This document shows, in pieces, positions 15,170 through 24,292 of a stretch of 64,000 bases of DNA (positions are counted from its first letter, which is position 1; each line of letters starts with the position of its first letter). The notes below the pieces were generated by a model that was not told where the DNA came from, searched no databases, and saw only the letters and a list, made by a program, of their open reading frames with translations. This stretch comes from CALWZE01 sp964645785 (GTDB lineage Bacteria > Bacillota > Clostridia > Oscillospirales > Ruminococcaceae): the NCBI GenBank assembly GCA_964645785.1, contig CAZYAV010000004.1, forward strand, positions 1-64,000, in the 5' to 3' direction. Position numbers and translations under genes: made by a program.

Positions 15170-16938
15170 TGTCTGATTACCTCGATTGCATGATTTTTGG
15201 GTTGATAGTCATCCGGTATTGTGTATTCCCACACACTGCCGCCCTGCTCGTCCGCCGCGGTTTTGACAAACCCGAGCGAGCCGTAAAACTCGGCGACAAT
15301 GCCGTTTTTCGCGGTTTTGAGATAGCGCCCCACGATGGTGCGCACCCCCCGCCCGCGCAGCACGCGGACAAGCTCGTCAAACATCGCGTATTCCAGCTCC
15401 CGCTTGAACACGCGGCAGGACATCAGCCACAGCTCGATCTCGGCGCGGTCGCCGTCGACCGCTGCAATCAGCTCGGTGACGATGCCGTTGTCCCCGAACT
15501 TGTCCTCCAGCCTGCCCGCAAGGGTCACGGCGGCGGGGTCGGCGGCGCGCGCCTCCATCTCCGCGGGCTGGTACCGGCGGGTGGTGAGGTTGAACTGGTT
15601 GGTCTTGTTGGCCAGCTGGGTGATGCGCTCAAGCGCGGCGGGCGCAAACGCCCCGATATACCCCTTCATCTCCAGGGAGCGCAGGTATTCGCCGTAATCC
15701 GCAAAAATCGCCTGCTGCTGCTCCCGCGCGCGGTTCTGGCGATACATCTCGGCGCGGCGCACATCGTCCGCCGAAAGGGAGACCACCTCAAAATAGCCGC
15801 CGTTCGCGATTGTCTCGGCAAACCGCTCGGGCGCGCCCAGCTCGGGCACGGCGGCGCCCAGGCCCGCGCCGCGGACGATCTCCCGCTCGGCGGGGTTGTC
15901 GTCCGCAAACACGAAGGAGTCGGCGCCGACGTTCAGCTCCTGCGCGCTGCGCTGCAAATTCACCGGTTTGGGATCCCAGTTTGCCTGAAAGGTGAGGAAA
16001 TCCTCCGCCTTCAGCACGCTGGACGGGTGGGTGAAGCCGCTTCTGGCGGCGGCCTCCTCGTTTTTGCTGCACACGCCGAGGATTACCCCGATGCCCGAAA
16101 GCTCCTTGGCGTACTGCTGCAGCTCGGTGTGGGCGATCCCCTCGGGGCTCTCGTAGCCCAGCCGAATCCCCTCCACCCCGTCGTCCCCGATCACCCCGTG
16201 CCACAGGGTGTTGTCCAGGTCGAGCAGCAGCGCCTTTTTGTTTTTGCCGAAAATCGCCTTGATGATTGAGGCGACCGAGTGCGCGAGATAGGGCAGATAA
16301 GCCGGGTTCTGCGCGTATTTATAGCTGTTGTAGTAGCTGGGGTCGCAGAAGCTGTCCAGCCCGCAGAAGGACGCGATATAGTTAAAGTCGTTGATATACA
16401 GATTTTTATGGGTGTATGCATAGTCGGCCATCCGCTCGTTGAGCCGGCGGATAAACCGGATGCGGCCGGAGGGGGAGACCGCGTCGTAATTGCCCATGAC
16501 CCGGTAAATCGGGTATTCGACGTTGTTCTGGATGACCGGGCAGCCGAGCGTTTCCGCCGCGCGCCACACCGCCTCAAACCGGGCGAACGCCGCGTCCAGC
16601 TTCTGCGCGCAGACCTCCTCCGGCTCCCCCGCGTGCGGCAGGCCGGCAAGGCTGTGCAGCCCGGTGTTGAGGTAAATCACATCCGGCTTGAACGCGGCAA
16701 GGGCGCCGTCGTCAAACACGACGTCCTCGTACCACCGGCCGTAATCCCCGACATAAAAAACGGGGCGGATGCCCTGGTCGAGCAAAAACAGCTCGAGGAT
16801 ATTCTTCAGCTCGCCGATTGTGGTGCCGGAAAGCAGCGCGATGCGCTTTTCAAGCAGATTCTCCTGCGCCAGCAGCTTCTTTTTGATGGCGCGCTTGTTC
16901 TGCATTATATAGGATGCGTCAAACGGATACTCGAGCAT
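15166..16938 (-). CDS. FkbH-like HAD-IIIC phosphatase/acyltransferase
   Basis: 590 residues in three parts: an N-terminal SGNH-like region (about 35-225, with YVGDYGRWYEDVVFDD), a HAD domain starting LLLDLDNTLWHGVIGDDG with nucleophile Asp240 and Asp242, and a C-terminal GNAT-like domain from about residue 420 with NKTNQFNLTTRRY. FkbH proteins take 1,3-bisphosphoglycerate, remove the phosphate and load glyceryl on an ACP; others in O-antigen and glycopeptide clusters load related acids. The order FkbH-ACP with a 4-base overlap supports direct partnership. First gene of the cassette, with its own promoter and a leader of about 230 bases. Confidence 0.9.
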   Translation of the reverse strand: MLEYPFDASYIMQNKRAIKKKLLAQENLLEKRIALLSGTTIGELKNILELFLLDQGIRPVFYVGDYGRWYEDVVFDDGALAAFKPDVIYLNTGLHSLAGLPHAGEPEEVCAQKLDAAFARFEAVWRAAETLGCPVIQNNVEYPIYRVMGNYDAVSPSGRIRFIRRLNERMADYAYTHKNLYINDFNYIASFCGLDSFCDPSYYNSYKYAQNPAYLPYLAHSVASIIKAIFGKNKKALLLDLDNTLWHGVIGDDGVEGIRLGYESPEGIAHTELQQYAKELSGIGVILGVCSKNEEAAARSGFTHPSSVLKAEDFLTFQANWDPKPVNLQRSAQELNVGADSFVFADDNPAEREIVRGAGLGAAVPELGAPERFAETIANGGYFEVVSLSADDVRRAEMYRQNRAREQQQAIFADYGEYLRSLEMKGYIGAFAPAALERITQLANKTNQFNLTTRRYQPAEMEARAADPAAVTLAGRLEDKFGDNGIVTELIAAVDGDRAEIELWLMSCRVFKRELEYAMFDELVRVLRGRGVRTIVGRYLKTAKNGIVAEFYGSLGFVKTAADEQGGSVWEYTIPDDYQPKNHAIEVIRQ

Positions 16939-17171
16939 GGACGGTCGCCTCCGTAAAAATTGATGGGACGCGCAGCAGCATAACCCAGCGGCGCAGCCGG
17001 GCGCGCAGATGCGGCCGGCGCAAACGGGGTTTTGCCGCGCCCCGGGATGCGCGGGAACGGCCGGCCGGCTCGGCGCGGCAGCCGCTTTCTGCCCGCCCGC
17101 GAAAACGCAGCGCGCGCAGGCGGCGGCGGTTCCGACGGTTAACGGGACAGTGCGCCGGCTATTCCGTGGAT

Positions 17172-17200
17172 ATTATAGCATAAAGCCGGCCGCTGTGCAA
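17172..17200 (-). promoter_or_regulatory. Promoter of the FkbH/ACP cassette
   Basis: On the minus strand TTGCAC, 17 bases, then TATAAT with an extended TGC just before it. It points to the FkbH-like gene. Confidence 0.8.
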
Positions 17201-17210
17201 AAAGGGCGAA

Positions 17211-17240
17211 TTGTTTTTGCGCGCCCGGGTGTGGTATCAT
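17211..17240 (+). promoter_or_regulatory. Promoter of the cupin-hydrolase operon
   Basis: TTGTTT at 17211-17216 and TATCAT at 17235-17240 with an 18-base spacer. It points rightward; its -35 begins only 11 bases from the -35 of the opposite promoter. Confidence 0.6.
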
Positions 17241-17491
17241 AAACAAAAGGCGCGAAGCGGTGGACAGAGCAGAAAACAAAGCGCTTCCGGGGGCTGCAAA
17301 GCGGGGCGGCATCGCGCACAAGGAGCGGGCGCCGCGCCGAAAGCCCGCGGCACGCCCTGGCGGAGCGCAGCGCTCGAGCACGCCGCAGCGCGCTTTGCGT
17401 TCGATGCAGCCGCTTCGTTTTCTCCCGGAATCCGCGTGAGAGCGCGCCGCGGCATACAAACGGCCGGATTTTGGCACAGGAGGCAACCGAA

Positions 17492-17821
17492 ATGAAAATC
17501 GACTTCAACAGCATACCCGAAACGGCGATGGACGGGTTTTACGGCGGCGAAAAGCGGCTGTGCGCCCACATGTACAAGGGCGAGAGAATCAAGCTGCTGT
17601 GCGGCAGGCTCGAGCCGGGCGCGAGCATCGGGCTGCACACCCACGAGACAAGCAGCGAGATTATCTTTATTCTGTCCGGCACGGGCAAGGCCATCTGCGA
17701 CGGGGTGACCGAGACGGTCGGGCAGGGGGTCTGCCACTACTGCCCGAAGGGCAGCGCGCACACCCTGATCAACGACGGCGCGCAGGATCTCGTCTTTTAC
17801 GCGGCCGTGCCCGAGCTGTGA
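17492..17821 (+). CDS. Small cupin-domain protein
   Basis: 109 residues, a single double-stranded beta-helix. GLHTHETSSEIIFILSGTG at about 50-68 is the first cupin motif with two His and a Glu as metal ligands; PKGSAHTLIN near 90-99 gives the last His. Such stand-alone cupins are isomerases, dioxygenases or sugar/metal sensors; the role is not predictable. AGGAGG lies 9 bases before the ATG at 17492, which decides the start over an in-frame TTG at 17471. It overlaps the hydrolase start. Confidence 0.85.
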   Translation: MKIDFNSIPETAMDGFYGGEKRLCAHMYKGERIKLLCGRLEPGASIGLHTHETSSEIIFILSGTGKAICDGVTETVGQGVCHYCPKGSAHTLINDGAQDLVFYAAVPEL

Positions 17822-18825
17822 GCGGCCGGGTCTCGCCGCGGCCGGCCAGGGCGGAGGACGCCGCCCAAAAAGCCGCGCTGGCCGCGGCCGGGGCGTTCCT
17901 GCTTGCGCTGAGCGGCACAAGCGCCTGCATGCACCGGTACGCGCTGACCAGGCAGAGCCCGCGGGACTGGAACTATGACCCGGCGACCGACGAGCGCGAG
18001 ATGACCCCCTCGGGGGATTCGCCGCTGCGCCGCAGCGCGCTGGAGGGCAATATCTGGTGGAACAAGCAGCCGCTCGAGCGGCTGGAGGTTCGCAGCGAGG
18101 ACGGGCTTGCGCTGGTCGGCCATCTGCTGCGCGCCGACGCGCCCACCAACCGGCTGGCCTTTGTCATCCACGGCCACCAGTGCGTCTCGGGCGAGATGGG
18201 ATTCATCGCGCGGATGTTCCACAACCGGGGCTACCATGTCTTTATGCCCGACCAGCGCGCGCACGGCAAAAGCGGGGGGAAGTATATCGGCATGGGCTGG
18301 CTGGAAAAGCGGGACATGCTGCGCTGGTTGAACCGGCTCATCGCGCTGCTGGGGCCGGAGCTGAAGATCGTGCTGCACGGCATCTCGATGGGGGCGGCGA
18401 CGGTGATGATGACGGTCGGCGAGCCGGAGCTGCCCGCCGCGGTGCGCTGCGCCGTCGAGGACTGCGGCTATACCAGCGCGTACGATTCCTTTTTGTTCCA
18501 CATGCAGCGGGACATGAAGCCGGTGCCCTTTAAACGGCTCATCATCTCCACCGCGAGCCTGCTCAACCGGCTGACAAGCGGATACGGGTTCAAGCAGGCC
18601 GAGACGGTCGGCGCGCTGCGCCGCAGCCGCACCCCCATGCTGTTCATCCACGGCACCCACGACAACGTCGTGCCGTTCGAGATGATGCGGCAGCTGTACG
18701 ACGCCTGCGCGGCGCCCAGGGGAATGTACGTTGTGGAAAACGCGGCGCACGGGGTCTGCTATTTTGCGGATCCGACGCAGTACGAAAAGACCGTGTTCGC
18801 CTTTATCGAGCCGTTTTTGCGCTGA
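17818..18825 (+). CDS. Alpha/beta hydrolase, probably lipid- or membrane-anchored
   Basis: 335 residues from a GTG that overlaps the cupin stop (GTGA). Residues 19-36 are hydrophobic and end in GTSAC, a possible lipobox at Cys37, so the enzyme may sit outside the membrane. The catalytic set is Ser190 (GISMG), Asp in HGTHDNVVPF and His in ENAAHGVCYF; VIHGHQ and PDQRAHGKSGG are oxyanion and cap motifs. The family with this AHG(K)S signature includes Bacillus YqkD-like hydrolases. The substrate is unknown. An alternative start further in (Met38) would remove the signal sequence. Confidence 0.85.
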   Translation: MSGRVSPRPARAEDAAQKAALAAAGAFLLALSGTSACMHRYALTRQSPRDWNYDPATDEREMTPSGDSPLRRSALEGNIWWNKQPLERLEVRSEDGLALVGHLLRADAPTNRLAFVIHGHQCVSGEMGFIARMFHNRGYHVFMPDQRAHGKSGGKYIGMGWLEKRDMLRWLNRLIALLGPELKIVLHGISMGAATVMMTVGEPELPAAVRCAVEDCGYTSAYDSFLFHMQRDMKPVPFKRLIISTASLLNRLTSGYGFKQAETVGALRRSRTPMLFIHGTHDNVVPFEMMRQLYDACAAPRGMYVVENAAHGVCYFADPTQYEKTVFAFIEPFLR

Positions 18826-19790
18826 GGGCGGCGCTTCGCCGAACCGGGCGTCCGGGCAGGGCTGCGGCCTTGCCGGCGTTCGGCTGCGTGTTGCGCGCGG
18901 CGGTCACTGCCTGGGCATCTGTCTCGCACACCGGCACAACCGGGCGGCGTTCCCGTTTTCGCTTTTGGCAAACCGGGCGGCCGGGCTTGGCCGCAAAAGC
19001 CGGCTGCTTCTGCGCGGCCGGTTTTTTGCTGCGCCTGCGGGCGGCTCCGCGTGTTCCCGGCCGGCGGGCGCGGCCGCGGGGATGTTCCTGCCGCCGGTTG
19101 GATTTTTCGCCGGAATTCGGCCGGATTCGGTTGCGGCGCGGCCGAATTTGCGCTACACTGTACAGATAGCCGCGCTTGCTTTGTGCTGTTTGCCGGAAAA
19201 GGGCGGCCGTTGCGGCAGCGCGCCCCGCAGTGACCTTGCGCCCCGCGCGCTGCCCTGCGCCGCTTGGCCGGGTGCAGCAATCGCACCCGGCCGCAGATTC
19301 CGTGGGGAACCCCGGCGCAGCACCCCGGCCGGCTCGCTGCCGAAAAGGGCAGCCCGGCCGCAAAAGCCGCCTGCCTTCCGCTTCACCGACGACCTGCTGC
19401 CGGCGGCTGTCCCGGTGCCGGCGGCAAGGCGCGGCGAGCGCGTTTCGATGCTCAAGCGCCTGTGACGGCGCGCAGCGCGACGGCGGGTCGGGCGCAAAGC
19501 CGGATAAACGGCGGCGCGGCGGCAGGCAGTTCGTGCCTCGCGCCGGAAACGGCGCCGGGAGGCGCGCGCCTGGCGGCGGCCTCGTTCCGTCCGTGCGAAT
19601 GCGCGCGGCGGAGAACTGCACGGGTCGGCTTTGGCTGCGCCGCGGGCGGTTCCGCCGGCAGAACGGGTTCGGGGCAGCTCCCAGCCGGCGAAACAGGGCG
19701 GCGGCTCTTTGCGCTTAAGCCGGCACGGTTCGCCCCGCCCCTTGTTCGCGGCGGCCATTTAATTTAATATAGTAAAGATTGAGGAAACCC
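18826..19790. other. Gene-free 965-base GC-rich spacer containing an mfd fragment
   Basis: None of the frames has a ribosome site, a domain or a normal composition. The spacer holds a 50-base inverted near-copy of mfd coding sequence (entered separately) and several GGCCGC-AAAAGCC blocks. Only the last 40 bases, AT-rich with GAGGAAA, belong to the start of pth. Confidence 0.65.
18897..18946 (-). pseudogene. 50-base mfd coding fragment, inverted
   Basis: Read on the minus strand, 46 of 50 bases match mfd at 20547-20596, and the shared frame gives VCETDAQAVTAA in both. Similarity ends at once on both sides. It lies 1.6 kb from the parent in opposite orientation. Confidence 0.75.
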
Positions 19791-20384
19791 ATGTTTTTTA
19801 AAAAAAGCGGCGGCGCGCTGGATTATCTCGTCGTCGGGCTCGGCAATCCGGGCAAAAAGTACGAGCAGACCCGCCACAACGCCGGGTTCCGTATGCTCGA
19901 TTCTGTCGCGCAGCGGCAGGGCATCCGGGTCGCCCGCGCAAAATTCCAGGCGCTTTGCGGCACCGGCCGCATCGCGGGCGCAAGGGTGATGCTGCTGAAG
20001 CCGGTCACCTTTATGAACCTGTCGGGCGACGCCGTGCGGCAGGCCGCGAATTTCTATCAGCTTCCGCCCGAGCGGGTCGTCGTGCTCTACGACGATGTCA
20101 GCCTTGACCCCGGGGTGCTGCGCATCCGCGCGGAGGGCAGCGCGGGCGGGCACAACGGCGTCAAAAGCATCATAGAAAACCTCGGCACCGACCGCTTTCC
20201 GCGCATCCGGGTCGGGGTGGGCAAAAAGCCGCGGGCGGATTACGACCTGGCCGAGTGGGTGCTCGCCGCGCCCGCCGCGGAGGATCGCAAGCGGATTGAG
20301 GCGCGCGCGGCGGATCTGAACGACGCGCTCGAATTGATTTTACAGGATAAACTCAGCCTTGCGCAAAGCCGGTTCAACGGCTGA
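19791..20384 (+). CDS. pth: Peptidyl-tRNA hydrolase
   Basis: 197 residues, usual length. It frees tRNA from stalled peptidyl-tRNA in the cytosol. VGLGNPGKKYEQTRHNAGF (15-33) contains the catalytic His29; FMNLSG, VVVLYDDVSLD with its Asp, and GSAGGHNGVKSI complete the active site. The ATG at 19791 is chosen because GAGGAAA lies just before it; an in-frame TTG at 19779 would place that site inside the gene. Eighteen bases separate it from mfd, the standard Firmicute pth-mfd pair. Confidence 0.96.
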   Translation: MFFKKSGGALDYLVVGLGNPGKKYEQTRHNAGFRMLDSVAQRQGIRVARAKFQALCGTGRIAGARVMLLKPVTFMNLSGDAVRQAANFYQLPPERVVVLYDDVSLDPGVLRIRAEGSAGGHNGVKSIIENLGTDRFPRIRVGVGKKPRADYDLAEWVLAAPAAEDRKRIEARAADLNDALELILQDKLSLAQSRFNG

Positions 20385-20402
20385 GGACAGGGTATACGGC
20401 CT

Positions 20403-23400
20403 ATGGATTTTCTTTCACCGATTCTGCAAAGCGAACAGTTTTCCACCCTGCGCGGCGCGTTCACCCCGAACGGCACGGCCGCGCTTTTCGGCGTGCAGCC
20501 GATACACCGCACCCTTTACGCCGCGGCGCTCGCGGCCGGGCTGGCGCGCCCGGTTGTGCTGGTGTGCGAGACGGACGCCCAGGCGGTGACCGCCGCCGCC
20601 GACCTCGCCGAGCTGGGGGTGGCCGCCGCGCCCTATACCGCCCGGGATTTTGTCTTTCTGGATGTGGAGGGCACCTCGCACGAGCTGGAGGTCGCCCGCC
20701 TTTCGGTACTCGGGCGGATTATCGAGGGCAGCCTGCGGGTGGTCTGCGCCTCGCTGGAGGCGCTGTGCCAGTACACCATCCCGCACGAGACCTACGCCGC
20801 GCTCTCCCGGACGATCGAGACGGGCAGCCGGGTCGACCTCGGCGCGATGAGCGCCGCGCTCGTTGCGGCGGGCTATTCCCGCGGCGACCGGGTGGACGGC
20901 AAGGGTCAGTTTGCGGTGCGCGGCGGGATTGTCGATATCTTCCCCGCGCAGATGGAGCATCCCGTGCGCATCGAGCTGTTTGGGGACGAGGTGGACGCCA
21001 TCAGCAGCTTTGACGAAAAGACCCAGCGCCGCACCGGGCGGCTGCGCGCCGCGACGGTTACGCCGGTGCGCGAGACGGTGCTCGGCGCGCCCGAGCAGGC
21101 CGTCGACGTGCTGGAATCGCTGCGCAAAACCGCCGGCAGGGGCAGCGCGCTGGAGGAGATGCTGCGCCGGGACATCGAAAAGCTGCGGGGCGGGTTCGCC
21201 CCGGCCTGCGCCGACCGGTATCTCTTCGCGGCCTATGCCCGTCCGGAAACCCTGTTCGACTATCTGCCCGACGCGGTGTTCTTTTTCTGCGAGCCGGGCG
21301 CGCTTGAAAAGCGGCACGAGAGCCTGCTGCGGATGCACGGGGAGGAGCTGGTCTCCCTCATCGCGCAGGGGGTGCTGAAAAAGGGGCAGAGCCCGTTTTA
21401 TCTCGAGCGGCTGAACATGACCGACCCCGGCCGCGCCAATCTGCTTGCCGACGCGTTTTCCCGCACCATTGCGGGCGCGCGGCTGACCGCGCTTGTCAAC
21501 GTCCGCGCCAACAGCATCCCGCGCTGGGGCGGCGAGCTCGCCATGCTGGCCGAGGACGCGCGCGGCTATACCGAGATGGGCTATTCGGTTGTGGTGCTTG
21601 CGGGCACCCCCCGCGCGGCCGAGGCAATCGCGCGGGATCTCGCCGACCTTGGGCTGAACGCCGCAAGGCTTGCGGACGGCGCGCCCCTGCCCCCGGGCGG
21701 GACGGTCGGCGTCACGGTGGGCACCCTGAGCAGCGGCTTTGAGCTGACCGACCGCAAGCTCTGCGTTCTCGCCTCCCGCCGGGAGAACAAGCCGCTCAAG
21801 CGCCGCAAGAAGGCGGCGGGCAAAAGCGACCGCGCGCTCTCCTCGCTGGAGGATCTGAAGGTTGGGGACTATGTCGTCCACAGCGCGCACGGCATCGGCA
21901 TCTACGAGGGCATCCACCGCATCGACCACCACGGCTATGTGCGGGACTATATCAAAATCGCCTACCGCGGCTCGGACACCCTCTATGTCCCGGTCACCCA
22001 GCTGGACATGGTCTCCCAGTACATCTCCCCCAAGGAGGAGGGTGCGGTCAAGCTGGCCAAGCTGCACTCGGGCGAATGGAACAAGACCAAGGCAACCGTT
22101 TACCGCGCGGTGCGCGAGATGGCGCACGAGCTGATCGAGCTTTACGCAAAGCGCGAGCAGCAGCAGGGGCACGCGTTCCCCGCCGACACCCCCTGGCAGC
22201 AGGATTTTGAGGCGCGGTTCGCCTACGACGAGACCGACGACCAGCTGCGCGCGATTGAGGAGATCAAGGCGGACATGCAGCGCCCGCGGCCGATGGACCG
22301 GCTGCTGTGCGGGGACGTGGGGGTTGGCAAAACCGAGGTGGCGCTGCGCGCGGCGTTCAAATGCGTCACCGACGGGCGGCAGTGCGCCGTGCTGGTGCCC
22401 ACCACCATCCTCGCCTGGCAGCATTACAAGACCTTCTGCGAGCGGATGGAGGCGTTCCCGGTCAAAATCGCGATGCTCTCCCGCTTTTCCACGGCCAAGG
22501 AGATTCGGGAGGCGGTGGACGGCATCCGGAAGGGGACGGTCGACATCGCCATCGGCACCCACCGGCTGCTGCAAAAGGACGTGCAGTTCAAGCAGCTGGG
22601 TCTGCTCATTGTCGACGAGGAGCAGCGGTTCGGCGTGGCGCATAAGGAAAAGCTCAAGCAGGCCTTTACCGGGGTGGACGTGCTCACCCTGTCGGCCACC
22701 CCGATCCCCCGCACCCTCAACATGGCGATGAGTGGCATCCGGGACATGTCGGTCATCGAGGAGCCGCCCGAGGACAGGCACCCGGTGCAGACCTTTGTGA
22801 TGGAATACGAGCTGCCGGTGCTTCTCGACGCCATCCGGCGGGAGCTTGCGCGGGGCGGACAGGTGTATTACCTGCACAACCGGGTGGAGACCATCGAGCT
22901 CTGCGCGGCCAAGCTGAAGGAGCTGCTGCCCGACGCGCGCATCGGCATCGCGCACGGAAAGATGGGGGAGGAGGCGCTCAGCGAGATCTGGAAGCAGCTG
23001 CTCGCGCACGAGTGCGATATCCTCGTCTGCACGACGATTATCGAGACGGGGGTGGATGTGCCCAACTGCAACACCCTGATTGTCGAGGACGCCGACCACA
23101 TGGGGCTGGCGCAGCTGTACCAGATTCGCGGCCGGGTCGGCCGCAGCGGCCGCCGCGCGTTCGCCTATTTCACCTTCCGCCGCGACAAGGTGCTCACCGA
23201 GGTTTCCGCCAAGCGGCTGGCCGCCATTCGGGATTTCACCAGCTTTGGCAGCGGGTTCAAAATCGCCATGCGGGATCTGCAGATCCGCGGCGCAGGCAGC
23301 GTGCTTTCGGCGCGGCAGAGCGGCCACATGCAGGCGGTCGGGTACGACACTTACCTAAAAATACTCTCCCAGGCCATCCGGGACGAAACCGGCCAGGTGG

Positions 23401-23879
23401 ACGCCGGCTCGGTCGACCCGGGGGCGCTTGCGCAGCAGACCGGCTGCACGGTCGATTTGCAGCTCAGCGCCTATATTCCCGAAAGCTATATCCCCGACAA
23501 TGAAAGCCGGATCGAGCTGTACAAGCGCATCGCCGCCGTGGAGACCCGCGAGGACGCGGACGACGTGCTCGACGAGCTGGGCGACCGGTTCGGCGCGCCG
23601 CCCGAATGCGTCTCGTCGCTGGTCACCGTCTCGCTGGTGCGGGCGGCCGGGTCGGCGCTCGGGTTTTACGAAATCAAGCAGCGGGACAAGGAGAGCCTGC
23701 TGCTGTACACCGACCGGCCGCAGCAGGTCGACGCGGCCGACTATATCCGCCAGAAGCGCCGCCGCCTGCTGGTCAGCGCAACCGGGAAAAGCTACTTTGC
23801 CGCCGAAATCAAGCCCGGCGAAACCGCGCTCGACGTGGCGCAGGAGGTGCTGTGCGCGCTGGTGCCCGCGGCGGGCTAA
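20403..23879 (+). CDS. mfd: Transcription-repair coupling factor
   Basis: 1158 residues, full length. Mfd pushes RNA polymerase off DNA lesions and recruits UvrA. Order of parts: UvrB-like module (about 1-440), the RNA-polymerase-interacting domain starting LEDLKVGDYVVHSAHGIGIY near 480, the SF2 translocase with GDVGVGKTE near 637 and DEEQRFG near 737, TRG/RecG-like motifs with RGRVGRSGRRAFAY near 910, and a C-terminal D7 domain. All motor motifs are intact. It follows pth and is followed by a hairpin terminator. A 50-base stretch at 20547-20596 has an inverted copy in the spacer upstream of pth. Confidence 0.97.
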   Translation: MDFLSPILQSEQFSTLRGAFTPNGTAALFGVQPIHRTLYAAALAAGLARPVVLVCETDAQAVTAAADLAELGVAAAPYTARDFVFLDVEGTSHELEVARLSVLGRIIEGSLRVVCASLEALCQYTIPHETYAALSRTIETGSRVDLGAMSAALVAAGYSRGDRVDGKGQFAVRGGIVDIFPAQMEHPVRIELFGDEVDAISSFDEKTQRRTGRLRAATVTPVRETVLGAPEQAVDVLESLRKTAGRGSALEEMLRRDIEKLRGGFAPACADRYLFAAYARPETLFDYLPDAVFFFCEPGALEKRHESLLRMHGEELVSLIAQGVLKKGQSPFYLERLNMTDPGRANLLADAFSRTIAGARLTALVNVRANSIPRWGGELAMLAEDARGYTEMGYSVVVLAGTPRAAEAIARDLADLGLNAARLADGAPLPPGGTVGVTVGTLSSGFELTDRKLCVLASRRENKPLKRRKKAAGKSDRALSSLEDLKVGDYVVHSAHGIGIYEGIHRIDHHGYVRDYIKIAYRGSDTLYVPVTQLDMVSQYISPKEEGAVKLAKLHSGEWNKTKATVYRAVREMAHELIELYAKREQQQGHAFPADTPWQQDFEARFAYDETDDQLRAIEEIKADMQRPRPMDRLLCGDVGVGKTEVALRAAFKCVTDGRQCAVLVPTTILAWQHYKTFCERMEAFPVKIAMLSRFSTAKEIREAVDGIRKGTVDIAIGTHRLLQKDVQFKQLGLLIVDEEQRFGVAHKEKLKQAFTGVDVLTLSATPIPRTLNMAMSGIRDMSVIEEPPEDRHPVQTFVMEYELPVLLDAIRRELARGGQVYYLHNRVETIELCAAKLKELLPDARIGIAHGKMGEEALSEIWKQLLAHECDILVCTTIIETGVDVPNCNTLIVEDADHMGLAQLYQIRGRVGRSGRRAFAYFTFRRDKVLTEVSAKRLAAIRDFTSFGSGFKIAMRDLQIRGAGSVLSARQSGHMQAVGYDTYLKILSQAIRDETGQVDAGSVDPGALAQQTGCTVDLQLSAYIPESYIPDNESRIELYKRIAAVETREDADDVLDELGDRFGAPPECVSSLVTVSLVRAAGSALGFYEIKQRDKESLLLYTDRPQQVDAADYIRQKRRRLLVSATGKSYFAAEIKPGETALDVAQEVLCALVPAAG

Positions 23880-24071
23880 GCGGGCGGGCATACGTTCGGC
23901 CGTCGCGGATGCTGCGCACCCGGGACAAGCGCACGGCATGGAAAACCCCGCCGCATGGGCGGCTGCCCTTTTCTGCGGCGATGTGCGCACTGCGGGCGGG
24001 TTCGCGCGGGCGGCTGTGGGTGGGGGACGCGCCGCCGAGCCGCCCCGTCCGGCCGCCCGGATAAACAAAAA

Positions 24072-24102
24072 GCCGCGGCCGGGGTTCCGGCGCGGCGGTT
24101 TT
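24072..24102 (+). terminator. Probable terminator after mfd
   Basis: GCCGCGGCCGG pairs with CCGGCGCGGC around GGTT, followed by GGTTTTG. It lies about 190 bases past the mfd stop. Confidence 0.55.
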
Positions 24103-24125
24103 GCGGAAAATATCCGACAGGGCTC

Positions 24126-24154
24126 TTGACAGGGCGGGGCATGTCCTGTATAAT
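24126..24154 (+). promoter_or_regulatory. Consensus promoter of the tRNA-Met/tRNA-Glu unit
   Basis: TTGACA, 17 bases, TATAAT: a perfect sigma-A promoter 13 bases before the first tRNA. Confidence 0.9.
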
Positions 24155-24167
24155 AAATTACGCATCT

Positions 24168-24244
24168 GGCGGATTAGCTCAGTTGGCTAGAGCACTCGGT
24201 TCATACCCGGGGTGTCGCTGGTTCAAATCCTGCATCCGCTACCA
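24168..24244 (+). tRNA. tRNA-Met (CAU), elongator type
   Basis: 77 bases with encoded CCA. Acceptor GGCGGAT pairs with ATCCGCT (G-U at the first pair). The D arm GCTCAGTTGGCTAGAGC and the anticodon arm CTCGG-TTCATAC-CCGGG give anticodon CAU. The start pair is not the C-A mismatch of initiator tRNA and the three G-C pairs of the initiator anticodon stem are lacking, so it is elongator Met (an Ile2 tRNA read as lysidine-modified is less likely). The T stem GCTGG/CCTGC has a T-T mismatch in its middle. Confidence 0.9.
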
Positions 24245-24248
24245 AAAA

Positions 24249-24284
24249 GCGGAAAGCCGATCCTGTAAAGTATCGGCTTTCCGC
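24249..24284 (+). other. Hairpin between the two tRNAs
   Basis: GCGGAAAGCCGAT and ATCGGCTTTCCGC form a perfect 13-base-pair stem with a 10-base loop. No T run follows, so it is more likely a processing signal than a terminator. Confidence 0.7.
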
Positions 24285-24292
24285 ATATAAAG

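Larger units (their letters stand above)
16939..17491. other. Divergent regulatory spacer between the FkbH cassette and the cupin gene
   Basis: No gene is supported in 553 bases. Two back-to-back promoters lie near 17172-17240. Each transcript then has a long GC-rich leader (about 230 bases leftward, about 245 rightward) in which I see no known riboswitch. Confidence 0.65.

Noticed and set aside
20415..23327. A 970-residue open frame antisense to mfd
   Set aside because: It is the complementary shadow of a GC-rich gene: strange Arg/Ala/Leu/His composition, no domain and no ribosome site, while the sense frame is a perfect Mfd.
24168..24244. Initiator tRNA-Met
   Set aside because: The first acceptor pair is G-U and the anticodon stem lacks the three consecutive G-C pairs of initiators.
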